Shown here: in pieces, positions 17,326-26,118 of the stretch
Layout: each line of letters begins with the position of its first letter
How positions within the stretch are numbered: the first letter of the stretch is position 1
From: Bacteroidales bacterium
GTDB taxonomy: Bacteria; Bacteroidota; Bacteroidia; Bacteroidales; F082
Direction of reading: 5' to 3'
NCBI GenBank assembly: GCA_013141455.1
Contig: JABFQW010000029.1
Span: 1 to 64,000, forward strand
Length of the DNA: 64,000 nucleotides
Notes under the pieces: generated by a model
Told to the model about the DNA's origin: nothing
What the model saw: the letters and a program-made list of their open reading frames with translations, nothing else
The model's database searches: none
Made by a program: the position numbers and the translations under genes

Positions 17326-19346
17326 CCTCAATTACAGCATTTCTGGTGATCGCGCTGGTAGCAGTTATCCTCATTCCTTTTGTTGGGGTGAAGGGAAAAG
17401 CGGCAGTGGTTTATCTGGCTGTAATTCTCAATGCACTGATTTCAGGCAATCTGGCTGTTCAGGCTTTTTTTGGTCAACCCTTCGAATATATGTTTTCGGG
17501 AAGTTTAAGTCTTGGTATGATTCCGGTTCGTCTCGATGTGCTTTCAGCCTGGTTTATACTCATCATCAATTTCATTTTCATCACCGGGGGTTTTTACGGT
17601 TTGTTTTATATGAAAACTTACCAAAGCCAGCTAAAAAACCTGAGCCTGCATGGCATCGCCTTTGTGATGTTATATACTTCGCTCATCAGCCTGTGCGTGA
17701 TACAAAATGGCATGGTATTTCTGATAGCCTGGGAAATCATGGCACTTTCAGCTTTTGTGACAATCATCTTCGAACACAACAAAATTACAACCATCAAAGC
17801 CGGTATCAATTATATTATTCAATCGCATGTAGGTATAGTTTTTTTGATGCTTGGTTTTATGTGGGCTGCATTTAAAACCGGAAGTTACGATTTTCAGGTG
17901 ATAAGTGCCTATACATCAGGTCTGAATGGCGCTGCTCCTGTGATTCTGTTTCTGACATTTTTTGTTGCTTTCGCGATAAAAGCCGGTTTTGTACCTTTTC
18001 ATACCTGGCTTCCGTATGCGCATCCGGAAGCTCCGGCTCATATCTCGGGTATCATGTCGGGGGTTTTGATCAAAATCGGAATCTATGGAATATTGCGTAT
18101 GTTACTGGTTATCAAACCTGATTTTACCATAGTTGGATATATAATATTGGTTATTGCAGTAATTTCGGGCCTGTATGGCGTGATGCTTGCCATTGTGCAA
18201 CATAATCTGAAAAAACTACTTGCCTATCATAGCATCGAAAACATCGGCATTATCGGAATAGGAATAGGTATCGGATGTATTGGTATGGGCAGCAACAATA
18301 TGGTAGTGGCATCGCTGGGTTTTGCCGGTGCATTATTACATACCCTGAATCATGCCCTGTTTAAATCCCTCCTGTTTTTCACCGCCGGAAATGTTTATCA
18401 GGCCACACACACTTTAAATATCGAGCATCTGGGCGGGCTGATTAAGAAAATGCCGCAAACTGCAATTCTATTCCTGATTGCATCTATTGCTATTTCGGGC
18501 ATTCCGCCATTCAACGGATTTATCTCTGAGTTTATCCTCTACAGCGGCATGTATTATTGGCTTCAGGGCGCCACACTGATTACGATGATTGCCTCTGTTT
18601 TTTCGGTATTAGGTCTGGTGTTGATTGGCGGATTGGCCCTGCTTTGTTTCACCAAAGCATTCAGCGTGGTTTTTTTAGGACAGGAACGACATTCGTTTCA
18701 TCATGAAATAAAAGAAGTGCCTCAACTTCAAATTATTCCTTTATATTTCATCGCTTTTTTTATCGTAGTCATCGGGGTTTTTCCGAAGCATTTTATTGAA
18801 TTATTGGTTAAACCCGTTTCACTGCTGACAGGAAATATTGCAGTTGGCCGATTATTCGATAATAATCTTACCGATAGCATGCAACATATTACCTGGGCCG
18901 TGTGGGGGTTCATGCTGCTTATTTTAATCGTCTTTTTGATCAGGAAATATTTCATGCAAAAACGAATAGTTACCTCTGAAGCCACCTGGGGCTGCGCTTA
19001 TGTGGGACCGACTGAACGTATGCAATATACTGCAGGTTCCTTTGTGCGTTCTTATGCCAAGCTTTTGAAGCCGGTAATCATGTCAGTAAAAAGAGAAAAA
19101 GAGATTAAAGGTATTTTCCCGAAAGATGGTTATTATGAGTCGTTCACCTACGATAAACTTGAGAAATGGCTCATCGATAAACCCATCATTGCCATTAAAT
19201 CGTTCATGGGAAGGTTTATGTTTTTGCAAAACGGGAAATTACAGTTTTATATTTTGTATGGAATTCTTTTTGTGGTTTCAATCGTTTGTATTCCAATCAT
19301 ATACGAAACTATTATTCAGCTTATCGGTTATTTTAAACATATATAA
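17322..19346 (+). CDS. HyfB/NuoL-like antiporter subunit, second copy
   Basis: 674 residues, paralogous along its whole length to the preceding subunit (same WEIMALSAF, AIKAGFVPFHTWLPYAHPEAP, LIKIGIYGILR, LNHALFKSLLFFTAG and EATWGCAYV...RMQYTAGSF blocks), so the pair arose by tandem duplication. Its ATG overlaps the previous stop. Channel Glu and Lys residues are kept. Hydrogenase-4 operons usually have HyfB, HyfD and HyfF; here a second full HyfB takes the place of HyfD. Inferred role: an additional proton or sodium translocating module. Confidence 0.93.
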   Translation: MTSITAFLVIALVAVILIPFVGVKGKAAVVYLAVILNALISGNLAVQAFFGQPFEYMFSGSLSLGMIPVRLDVLSAWFILIINFIFITGGFYGLFYMKTYQSQLKNLSLHGIAFVMLYTSLISLCVIQNGMVFLIAWEIMALSAFVTIIFEHNKITTIKAGINYIIQSHVGIVFLMLGFMWAAFKTGSYDFQVISAYTSGLNGAAPVILFLTFFVAFAIKAGFVPFHTWLPYAHPEAPAHISGIMSGVLIKIGIYGILRMLLVIKPDFTIVGYIILVIAVISGLYGVMLAIVQHNLKKLLAYHSIENIGIIGIGIGIGCIGMGSNNMVVASLGFAGALLHTLNHALFKSLLFFTAGNVYQATHTLNIEHLGGLIKKMPQTAILFLIASIAISGIPPFNGFISEFILYSGMYYWLQGATLITMIASVFSVLGLVLIGGLALLCFTKAFSVVFLGQERHSFHHEIKEVPQLQIIPLYFIAFFIVVIGVFPKHFIELLVKPVSLLTGNIAVGRLFDNNLTDSMQHITWAVWGFMLLILIVFLIRKYFMQKRIVTSEATWGCAYVGPTERMQYTAGSFVRSYAKLLKPVIMSVKREKEIKGIFPKDGYYESFTYDKLEKWLIDKPIIAIKSFMGRFMFLQNGKLQFYILYGILFVVSIVCIPIIYETIIQLIGYFKHI

Positions 19347-19349
19347 GTT

Positions 19350-20255
19350 ATGTTAAGTTTTCTATTAATACTCATAGCAGCTTTCTTTTTCACGGGTGTT
19401 ATCATCCGGACGAAAAGCATTGCGTCGGGTCGTAAAGGGCCCGGGATACTGCAACCAATTAAAGATGTAATCAGGCTTTTTAAGAAGGGGGCTGTTTACA
19501 GTACTACAACCAGTTTCATATTTCAGATTGCACCAACGATCTATTTTTCGTCGGTGGTGATGGCGATGATGGTGGTTCCGTTTGGACAAGCGAAAGGCAT
19601 CATAAGTTTTAACGGCGATTTTGTCTTTTTTGCCTATGTGCTGGCCCTGGGTAAGTTTTTCAGCATCATTTCGGCTATGGATACAGGAAGCAGTTTCGAA
19701 GGTATGGGTGCCAGCCGCGAGGCGCTGTATTCGTTGTTTGCCGAACCGGCATTTTTCATCCTGATGGGATCATTTGCGCTACTCACCGGTCACACTTCGT
19801 TTCACCTAATGTTCATGGCTTTGCATCTTGGGTCATACGTTAGTTATGCCATCGCCCTGCTTGCTACTTTTGTGCTGGTGATGATTTTGATGGTTGAAAA
19901 CAGTCGTATGCCGATTGATGATCCTAAAACACACCTCGAACTCACCATGATACATGAGGTGATGATCTTAGATAACAGCGGTTTCGACCTTGGACTTATC
20001 CTGACCACAGGGTATCTGAAATTTGCTTTATATGGCGCGCTCATCGTTAATCTGTTTATCGGGATGGTTCCATATCAGTATGCCATTATGTTGTTTTTTG
20101 CAATTCAGTTCATATTGGCTGTATCGATAGGATTGATCGAATCGTTCATGGCACGTTTCAGGATGAGTCATAATCCGCAGTTTATTTTTACACTCACCTC
20201 GGTTAGTTTACTGATATTCTTTGGCGTATTGCTGGTGTTGGGAAAGTTTGTATAA
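19350..20255 (+). CDS. HyfC/NuoH-like membrane subunit
   Basis: 301 residues, about eight helices. Family signature: GPGILQPIKDVIRLFKK (cytoplasmic loop after TM1), DTGSSFEGMGASRE, and the charged segment NSRMPIDDPKTHLELTMIHE, which in NuoH/HyfC lines the junction between soluble arm and membrane arm. It links the large/small subunits to the antiporter modules. Starts 3 nt after the second HyfB-like gene. Confidence 0.94.
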   Translation: MLSFLLILIAAFFFTGVIIRTKSIASGRKGPGILQPIKDVIRLFKKGAVYSTTTSFIFQIAPTIYFSSVVMAMMVVPFGQAKGIISFNGDFVFFAYVLALGKFFSIISAMDTGSSFEGMGASREALYSLFAEPAFFILMGSFALLTGHTSFHLMFMALHLGSYVSYAIALLATFVLVMILMVENSRMPIDDPKTHLELTMIHEVMILDNSGFDLGLILTTGYLKFALYGALIVNLFIGMVPYQYAIMLFFAIQFILAVSIGLIESFMARFRMSHNPQFIFTLTSVSLLIFFGVLLVLGKFV

Positions 20256-20272
20256 ATTAAAAACCATATACA

Positions 20273-20905
20273 ATGATTGATGTATTATTGATAACATTTC
20301 TGATCACGCTGTTTTATATGGCCATTGCCAACAGGTTGATGACGTATATAAAAGTGTTGTCGTTGCAGGGAGTTTTGCTTTTTGTGGTCGCTTTCCTTCA
20401 GTTGCAGAAAGTTATTCCGATAAACCTTGGTTTAATTCTGTTAGAAACCATTGTCGTGAAAGCGGTTGTGGTGCCGTTGTTTTTGATGTATATTCTTCGC
20501 AGAAACAATATCACCCGCGAGGCCGAACCGTTTCTGTCAAATTTTTATTCGCTGATCATCACCACGCTAATTGTTGTACTTACGATCTTGCTTAGCAATA
20601 CGATACAAGACACCCATCTCGACAAAATTTTCTTCATTGTTGCTATGTCCACCTTGTTTTTTGGCTTATATCTGATTGCCTCAAGGCGCAAAATCATTAC
20701 CCATGTGATGGGTTATCTGGTGATTGAAAACGGGGTTTTCGTATTGTCGTTGGCCATTGGAAACGAAATGCCCATGTTGGTGAATCTTGGTATAATGCTC
20801 GATATTTTTGCCAGTGTACTGATATTGGGTATTTTTCTGAATAAAATTGGTGATGTATTTAAAGATGTTGACGTTGACCAGTTGAGTAATTTAAAAGACG
20901 TGTAA
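20273..20905 (+). CDS. HyfE-like membrane subunit
   Basis: 210 residues, about six helices, matching HyfE (its C-terminal part equals the NuoK module): LSLQGVLLFVVAFLQ early, LETIVVKAVVVPLFLMYILRR with Lys, and GYLVIENGVFVLSLAI with the NuoK-type Glu, then DIFASVLILGIFLNKI. Cotranscribed (17-nt gap). Expected to sit between HyfC and the antiporter subunits. Confidence 0.9.
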   Translation: MIDVLLITFLITLFYMAIANRLMTYIKVLSLQGVLLFVVAFLQLQKVIPINLGLILLETIVVKAVVVPLFLMYILRRNNITREAEPFLSNFYSLIITTLIVVLTILLSNTIQDTHLDKIFFIVAMSTLFFGLYLIASRRKIITHVMGYLVIENGVFVLSLAIGNEMPMLVNLGIMLDIFASVLILGIFLNKIGDVFKDVDVDQLSNLKDV

Positions 20906-20927
20906 TCATAAGTAATCCGTTGAATCT

Positions 20928-22355
20928 ATGACACTGATATATCTGATAGGCGCTATATTAATCGCTGTTGCACTCATTGTTAACAGAAACAAAACAGTCA
21001 ATTATAGTTTGGTGGTTTTGTTCCTTATCCTGCAATGGAGCTTCACTATTTATGCCTGTTTACATTATAAAGAAACCTTTTTAGACTATTTCACTTTCGA
21101 TTCGCTTGGGATTCTGTTACTGATTACGTTGAGTATTATCGCCATCCCGGCCATGATTCACAGCAAGATTTATGTAGAGCTGCATCACGAAAGCGGAGAA
21201 GTGCGTGCCATTTATTTTACCGCGATGGTCGGACTGATCACAGCCATTGGCGCCGGTTACCTTGCCAATCACATTGCCGTAACCTGGATTTTTACCGAAA
21301 TAACAACCCTCAGCGCTTCGGCGCTTATTTATCACCACCGCAATAAACTGGCGCTCGAGGGCACCTGGAAATATGTTTTCATTTGCGCCATCAGCATCAC
21401 TTTTGTATTTATCGGGATATTGTTTCTGAGCCTCTCGTTCGGACAAGCCGAAACAGATGATCTTTCATTTAAAAGTCTGTTCGAAAATGCATCGCGTTTA
21501 AATCCGTTTTGGTTACGATTAGCATTCCTTTTCATTTTTACAGGGTTCACAGCCAAGCTTGGTTTGGTTCCCATGTTTACAGCCGGTATCGATGCCAAGG
21601 ATAAGGCCCCGGCCCCGGCTGGCGCCCTTTTGTCGAGTGTGTTGATGAACCTTGGTTTTGTTGGTGTATTCCGCACCTATATCATTGTAGCCAACACCTC
21701 ATTGCATCACTGGGCAAACTTAGTTATCGCCATTGCGGCATTTCTATCCGTATTTGTGGCAACGGTTTATATGATCAAAGTGAAAAACATCAAACGGATG
21801 TTCGCCTATTCGGGTCTCGAACATATGGGCCTTGTGATGTTGGGCATTGCTGCCGGTGGCATTGGTTATTATGCCGCCATATTGCATGTTGTGTTACATG
21901 CCTTTGTAAAATCGAGCCTTTTCTTTCAGTTTAACCAGTTGTATCGCGTGTTTCAGAGTAAAAGCATGTATTACGTTGGTAATTATTTCAAGTATAATAC
22001 AACAGGAGCCATTGTGCTGCTGCTGGGTTTTATCAGCACAACAGCAATGCCTCCATCCGGCCTGTTCGTGAGCGAGTTTCTGATTTTCCGATCGATGTTC
22101 GAAGCACAGCAACTCGTATTGCTCATCGCGGTGCTTTTTCTGCTCACAATGATCATCTGGGCTTTTGGTAAAAATATTTTCAAAATCCTGTTTATTCCAC
22201 CCGTGGGATTTGACGAAAGCACAGTAGAAAGAATCAGTCCGTGGGAATCGGTAACGCAATTTGTTTTACTGGCCACTGCTGTTTATCTGGGTTTAAACCC
22301 ACCCGCTGAATTCGTGCAGTTAATCAACGACAGTATCACTTTATTACCCAAATGA
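20928..22355 (+). CDS. HyfF-like antiporter subunit
   Basis: 475 residues, NuoN/HyfF family. Visible: TWIFTEITTLSASALIYHH (TM5 Glu), FTAKLGLVPMFTAGIDAKDKAPAPAGALLSS (TM7 Lys, shortened loop), TM8 region SSVLMNLGFVGVFR where the usual Lys is Asn, KRMFAYSGLEHMGLV, and HAFVKSSLFFQ. One of three channel Lys positions is therefore altered; I cannot say whether this is normal for HyfF. The stop overlaps the ATG of the large-subunit gene by 4 nt. Confidence 0.9.
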   Translation: MTLIYLIGAILIAVALIVNRNKTVNYSLVVLFLILQWSFTIYACLHYKETFLDYFTFDSLGILLLITLSIIAIPAMIHSKIYVELHHESGEVRAIYFTAMVGLITAIGAGYLANHIAVTWIFTEITTLSASALIYHHRNKLALEGTWKYVFICAISITFVFIGILFLSLSFGQAETDDLSFKSLFENASRLNPFWLRLAFLFIFTGFTAKLGLVPMFTAGIDAKDKAPAPAGALLSSVLMNLGFVGVFRTYIIVANTSLHHWANLVIAIAAFLSVFVATVYMIKVKNIKRMFAYSGLEHMGLVMLGIAAGGIGYYAAILHVVLHAFVKSSLFFQFNQLYRVFQSKSMYYVGNYFKYNTTGAIVLLLGFISTTAMPPSGLFVSEFLIFRSMFEAQQLVLLIAVLFLLTMIIWAFGKNIFKILFIPPVGFDESTVERISPWESVTQFVLLATAVYLGLNPPAEFVQLINDSITLLPK

Positions 22356-23857
22356 TTATGAACTATATCAGCATAAAAAACCATCAGACAATTCCTGTTT
22401 CAACGATACCGATAACAGGCTACGAATCGTTTTTTGAGTTAAACACGGGTTTTATATTCGATCATCCTGAACGGCATTGTGTGAATTATTTCGGATATGA
22501 TGTTGATAACCAGGTGAAATTGATTTGTTGTGTGGCCGATGACGATACCCACGAAATTTTCGTTTCGGGCTGCATGGTTGATCGGGGAGCGAAACTGAAT
22601 TCATTTACTTTCAAACAGCTTTGTTTCGAAAAATACGAACGTGAAATACACGAAAACTTCGGCATTGATTACATCGATCATCCCTGGTTGAAACCTGTCA
22701 GATTTGCATCAAATCGTTCAGACAAATCACAAATTGTTGCTAATTATCCTTTCTTCGCCATTGAGAGTGAGGAGTTGCACGAAGTCGGCGTTGGTCCCAT
22801 CCATGCCGGTGTTATCGAACCCGGTCATTTCAGGTTTATCTGCAACGGCGAACAAATCCTTCATCTCGAAATTCAATTGGGCTACCAGCACCGTGGCATT
22901 GAGCAGCTTTTTCGTGAAAAGAAAACCATGCTTCAGCGTGCCACATTAGCCGAAAACATTGCCGGTGACACCGTTGTTGGTCACACCACGGCCTTTTCGT
23001 ATTTGTGGGAGAGTTTGTGTGGTTTCGAAGCCTCGCCTGACATTCATTTTTCGCGTTTGATTGCACTCGAACTCGAACGCATTGCCATTCATACCGGCGA
23101 TTTAAGCGCCATTTGCACCGACATCGCCTATCAATTAGGTAGTTCAGTGTTTGGACGTCTGCGCACACCCATCATCAACTTTTTGCAGGAATGGGGTGGT
23201 AACCGGCTTGCAAAGGGACTTATCCGACCCGGGCGAAACCAATTTCCATTTTCACCGGAACTTGCAAAACGGCTTAAAGAAGTCTTCGATGTTTTTGAGC
23301 CTGATTTTGATGAGATGAGCAGGGAGCTTACGAAATTACCCAGCGTATTGTCACGATTCGAGCGCACCGGCGTAGTGTCGATGGAAGATGTTCTGAATAT
23401 TGGCGCTGTTGGCATGGCGGCAAGGATGGGCGGTTCAAACCGCGATATCCGTGTTTCGCATCCTTACGGCCTGTATCCCGGATTGGATCATAAACCCATC
23501 ATCAAACATCATGGTGATGTGTATTCGAGAGTGCAGATCAGGAAACAGGAAGTGAAACAAAGCATGAAATACCTGCGGCAGTTGATGGAAGATGCACCGC
23601 TTCAGATAGCACCTGATACCCGTTTGGAAAATCCAAAACCGGATTCCTTTACACTTTCGTTAGTTGAAGGCTGGCGAGGCGAAATATGTCATTGTGCCAT
23701 TACAGATGCGAAAGGCGAATTGGTGATTTATAAAATTAAAGACCCATCTTTTCATAACTGGCTGGCGCTGGCATTGGCGGTCAGAAACAACGAGATTTCC
23801 GATTTTCCGATTTGTAACAAGAGTTTCAATTTGTCGTATTGCGGGCATGATTTGTAG
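22352..23857 (+). CDS. HyfG/HycE-like large subunit lacking [NiFe] ligands
   Basis: 501 residues: NuoC-like N-terminal domain (about 1-120; FGIDYIDHPWLKPVRF) fused to a NuoD/hydrogenase-large domain (about 145-501; GVGPIHAGVIEPGHF, HLEIQLGYQHRGIEQLF, MGGSNRDIRVSHPYG). In [NiFe] enzymes the first metal motif is E-R-x-C-G-x-C-x-x-x-H; here it reads ENIAGDTVVGH (201-211): both Cys are replaced (Ala204, Thr207), only the His remains. The C-terminal CxxC motif is SFNLSYCGHDL with a single Cys497 and no processable tail. Not a hydrogenase; consistent with Ehr (hydrogenase-related) complexes. Start at 22352 or 22358. No maturation genes nearby. Confidence 0.92.
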   Translation: MIMNYISIKNHQTIPVSTIPITGYESFFELNTGFIFDHPERHCVNYFGYDVDNQVKLICCVADDDTHEIFVSGCMVDRGAKLNSFTFKQLCFEKYEREIHENFGIDYIDHPWLKPVRFASNRSDKSQIVANYPFFAIESEELHEVGVGPIHAGVIEPGHFRFICNGEQILHLEIQLGYQHRGIEQLFREKKTMLQRATLAENIAGDTVVGHTTAFSYLWESLCGFEASPDIHFSRLIALELERIAIHTGDLSAICTDIAYQLGSSVFGRLRTPIINFLQEWGGNRLAKGLIRPGRNQFPFSPELAKRLKEVFDVFEPDFDEMSRELTKLPSVLSRFERTGVVSMEDVLNIGAVGMAARMGGSNRDIRVSHPYGLYPGLDHKPIIKHHGDVYSRVQIRKQEVKQSMKYLRQLMEDAPLQIAPDTRLENPKPDSFTLSLVEGWRGEICHCAITDAKGELVIYKIKDPSFHNWLALALAVRNNEISDFPICNKSFNLSYCGHDL

Positions 23858-24068
23858 TTTTTAAAAGTCGGAAGACCGGAGACGGAAGACCGAAGTCAAT
23901 TAAAGCATTAGAAAATAAATAAACACAAAAGGCTTTATCATTTTGAGAACAATCACTTTCACAGTAGAAAATCAACTTCTGTCTTCCGTCTTCCGACTTC
24001 CGTCTTCCGACTTCCGTCTATGAATCAATCTGTTCATTCTCATCAGAATCAATAACATCACTTAAACT
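23858..24068. repeat. Inverted low-complexity repeat between large- and small-subunit genes
   Basis: GTCGGAAGACCGGAGACGGA-type words (about 23868-23897) are complementary to repeated CTTCCGTCTTCCGACTTCCG-type words (about 23976-24020), giving a long stem with a loop of about 80 nt. Similar words occur at 27204-27250 and 37034-37070. It may terminate or attenuate transcription before the small-subunit gene. Confidence 0.65.
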
Positions 24069-24827
24069 ATGTTCGAAAACATAAAAATACTTTACCATCA
24101 GGGAAAACAGTTCATTCCTAATGTAACAACGGTTGAAGTTCCGGGTATTTTCAGGGGACGGCCAGTGATCAGTATGGTAAAAGTTGACGAATCAACCTTA
24201 CAGGATTTGTGTCCGACCAATGCTATTTCACTTAACCCGGTAAGTATCGACCTGGGCAAATGCACTTTCTGCGGAGAGTGCGCCAGGGTATTTCCTGATA
24301 AAATAAGATTCACCAAAGATTATAAACTTTCGACCAACGAACGCGATCGGTTAATTGTTCGTGAAGGTGAAGATAAGATTGTTGAAGTGAATCCCGAGAC
24401 GGTTAGGAAAGAGATTCATCGTGTTTTTGGCCGTTCATTAAAACTACGGCAGATTTCGGCTGCTGGCGACAACAGTTGCGAATGGGAATTGGGCGCAGCC
24501 AATAATGTTCAGTTCGATATGGGACGCTTCGGGATTGAGTTTGTTGCCTCACCGCGCCATGCCGATGGAATCGTGATTACAGGACCCATTTCGGAGAATA
24601 TGGCTGTTCCATTGCAGATCTGTTATGATGCCGTTCCCGATCCAAAGATCATCGTGCTTGTGGGCACTGACGCGATCAGTGGCGGTATTTTTGCCGGCAG
24701 TCCGGCCTTAGACCGCAGTTTCCTGGAAAAATATCACATCGATTTGTACATTCCGGGCAACCCGGCCCATCCGCTCACGATCATCAACGGACTGCTCGAT
24801 CTGACGAGGAAACTTTCGAAAAAATAG
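24069..24827 (+). CDS. Ferredoxin/HyfI-like small-subunit fusion with degenerate proximal cluster
   Basis: 252 residues. N-terminal ferredoxin part (about 30-80) has CTFCGEC (65, 68, 71) plus Cys48 in LCPTNA, enough for one [4Fe-4S] cluster; the second ferredoxin cluster is missing. The C-terminal NuoB/HycG-like part (about 130-245; RFGIEFVASPRHADGIVITGP, DLYIPGNP) has lost proximal-cluster ligands: CxxC is CEWE (137-140), the GTCACSGG Cys is GTDAISGG (Asp201), and PGCP is PGNP (Asn231). The complex can hold one cluster but has no obvious path to an active site. HyfH and HyfI functions appear fused here. Confidence 0.9.
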   Translation: MFENIKILYHQGKQFIPNVTTVEVPGIFRGRPVISMVKVDESTLQDLCPTNAISLNPVSIDLGKCTFCGECARVFPDKIRFTKDYKLSTNERDRLIVREGEDKIVEVNPETVRKEIHRVFGRSLKLRQISAAGDNSCEWELGAANNVQFDMGRFGIEFVASPRHADGIVITGPISENMAVPLQICYDAVPDPKIIVLVGTDAISGGIFAGSPALDRSFLEKYHIDLYIPGNPAHPLTIINGLLDLTRKLSKK

Positions 24828-25013
24828 CATGATTTCTTTTATTTCGTGTAAAACACTGAATATCACAAAATCTAATCATCTTCTTTGTTAAATTTTCATT
24901 TGTAACTTTCCTTTCATTCAGACATTCCTGAAAATATTTCAATTATTTTTATCCTTCATTGCAACCATTATCATTTTTTGGTGTCAATGTTGTTGTGAAA
25001 TAAAAAAACGGAT

Positions 25014-25571
25014 TTGGTGGAGACGACCGTCATCGACATACACAGCGAGCTTGTAACATTGAGTGCCCGGGGCGACAGCAAGGCGCAGTATCAGTTGTAC
25101 AAATTATACGCGAAAGCCATGCTCAACGTGAGTTACCGTATGATGCGAAATGTGGAAGATGCCGAAGATATGCTTCAGGAAGCCTTCACCGAAGCCTTTA
25201 AAAAACTAAATTATTTCCGTTTTGAAGCGACTTTTGGGAGCTGGCTCAAGAAAATCGTTGTTAATCGTTGTATGAATGAATTGCGTCGCCGTAAAGCTGA
25301 TCTGCAGTTTTTTGATGATATGCAGCGCTTCGAACAACGCACCGAAGAAGAACTTGTGCTACCGGAACTGAGTGTTGATAAGGTGAAACAGGCGATGGAA
25401 AGTTTGCCGGGTGGCAGCAGAATGATTTTTTCGCTCTATGTTCTCGAAGGTTACGACCATAACGAAATATCGGATATATTACAAATTTCGGTTTCTACCT
25501 CAAAATCACAATATATGCGCGCACGTTTGCAGGTAAAACAATTACTAATACAACAAGGCTATGAAAACTGA
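25014..25571 (+). CDS. ECF-type RNA polymerase sigma factor
   Basis: 185 residues. Region 2 (AQYQLYKLYAKAMLNVSYRMM, NVEDAEDMLQEAFTEAFKKL) and region 4 (VKQAMESLPGGSRMIFSLYVLEGYDHNEISDILQISVSTSKSQYMRARLQVKQLL). The start codon is TTG at 25014 or the adjacent GTG at 25017; the next ATG would delete part of region 2. The following gene starts before this one ends (overlap about 11 nt), as in sigma/anti-sigma pairs. Confidence 0.93.
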   Translation: MVETTVIDIHSELVTLSARGDSKAQYQLYKLYAKAMLNVSYRMMRNVEDAEDMLQEAFTEAFKKLNYFRFEATFGSWLKKIVVNRCMNELRRRKADLQFFDDMQRFEQRTEEELVLPELSVDKVKQAMESLPGGSRMIFSLYVLEGYDHNEISDILQISVSTSKSQYMRARLQVKQLLIQQGYEN

Positions 25572-26118
25572 CCATCTGGAACAATTTATTATCGAAAACA
25601 AAGCTGAATTCGATACGCTGGAGCCTTCCGAAAAAATGTGGGAAAGAATTGAATCTGAACAAAATAAAAAGATGAAGTTCAAAATCAGGCCTCTTCTCTA
25701 TAAAATTACTGCCGCCGCTGCCATCTTTATTGCCGGTTATTTTTTGAGTGATCTGATGCATTTCAGGAATGCCCAATCATCTGATGTTGTGACAGAAAGC
25801 ACTGTTTCACCTGAAATACAGGCATTTTTAGAGGCGCGTGCCTATTATACTTCGTTGATCAACCAGAAGGAATCACAGGTTTTTCAGCTTGCAGGAGATA
25901 ATCCGCAATTAAAAACGGATATCAACAACGAATTCAAACACTTAGATAAAATTTACAAGGAACTTGAACAGGATTTGTCGGATCAGGTGGCCAACGAAGA
26001 AGTGATTGAAGCCATGATTCAACATTACCGCATTAAACTGAATATACTCGAAGATATGCTGCAACAACTTAAACCCGATAAAAGCGCCAAAGAAAGTGAG
26101 GTACAATATGTTATTTAA
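25561..26118 (+). CDS. Probable anti-sigma / membrane regulator
   Basis: 185 residues: acidic cytoplasmic N-terminus (MKTDHLEQFIIENKAEFDTLEPSEKMWERIE), one transmembrane helix about residues 46-64, then a periplasmic helical region about 80-180 rich in Glu and Lys. Topology and position directly behind an ECF sigma gene suggest an anti-sigma factor, though no zinc-binding HxxxCxxC motif is present. The gene overlaps the sigma gene and the downstream DUF4097-like gene. Confidence 0.7.
   Translation: MKTDHLEQFIIENKAEFDTLEPSEKMWERIESEQNKKMKFKIRPLLYKITAAAAIFIAGYFLSDLMHFRNAQSSDVVTESTVSPEIQAFLEARAYYTSLINQKESQVFQLAGDNPQLKTDINNEFKHLDKIYKELEQDLSDQVANEEVIEAMIQHYRIKLNILEDMLQQLKPDKSAKESEVQYVI

Noticed and set aside
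22352-24827. An active [NiFe] hydrogenase or formate hydrogenlyase
   Set aside because: Both CxxC Ni-Fe motifs and most proximal-cluster ligands are missing, and no maturation (hyp) genes are nearby.
15307-24827. Respiratory complex I (nuo operon)
   Set aside because: No NuoE/F/G or NuoA/J genes; subunit signatures and order are of the Hyf/Hyc type, with RMQYxxxSF C-termini in the antiporter subunits.
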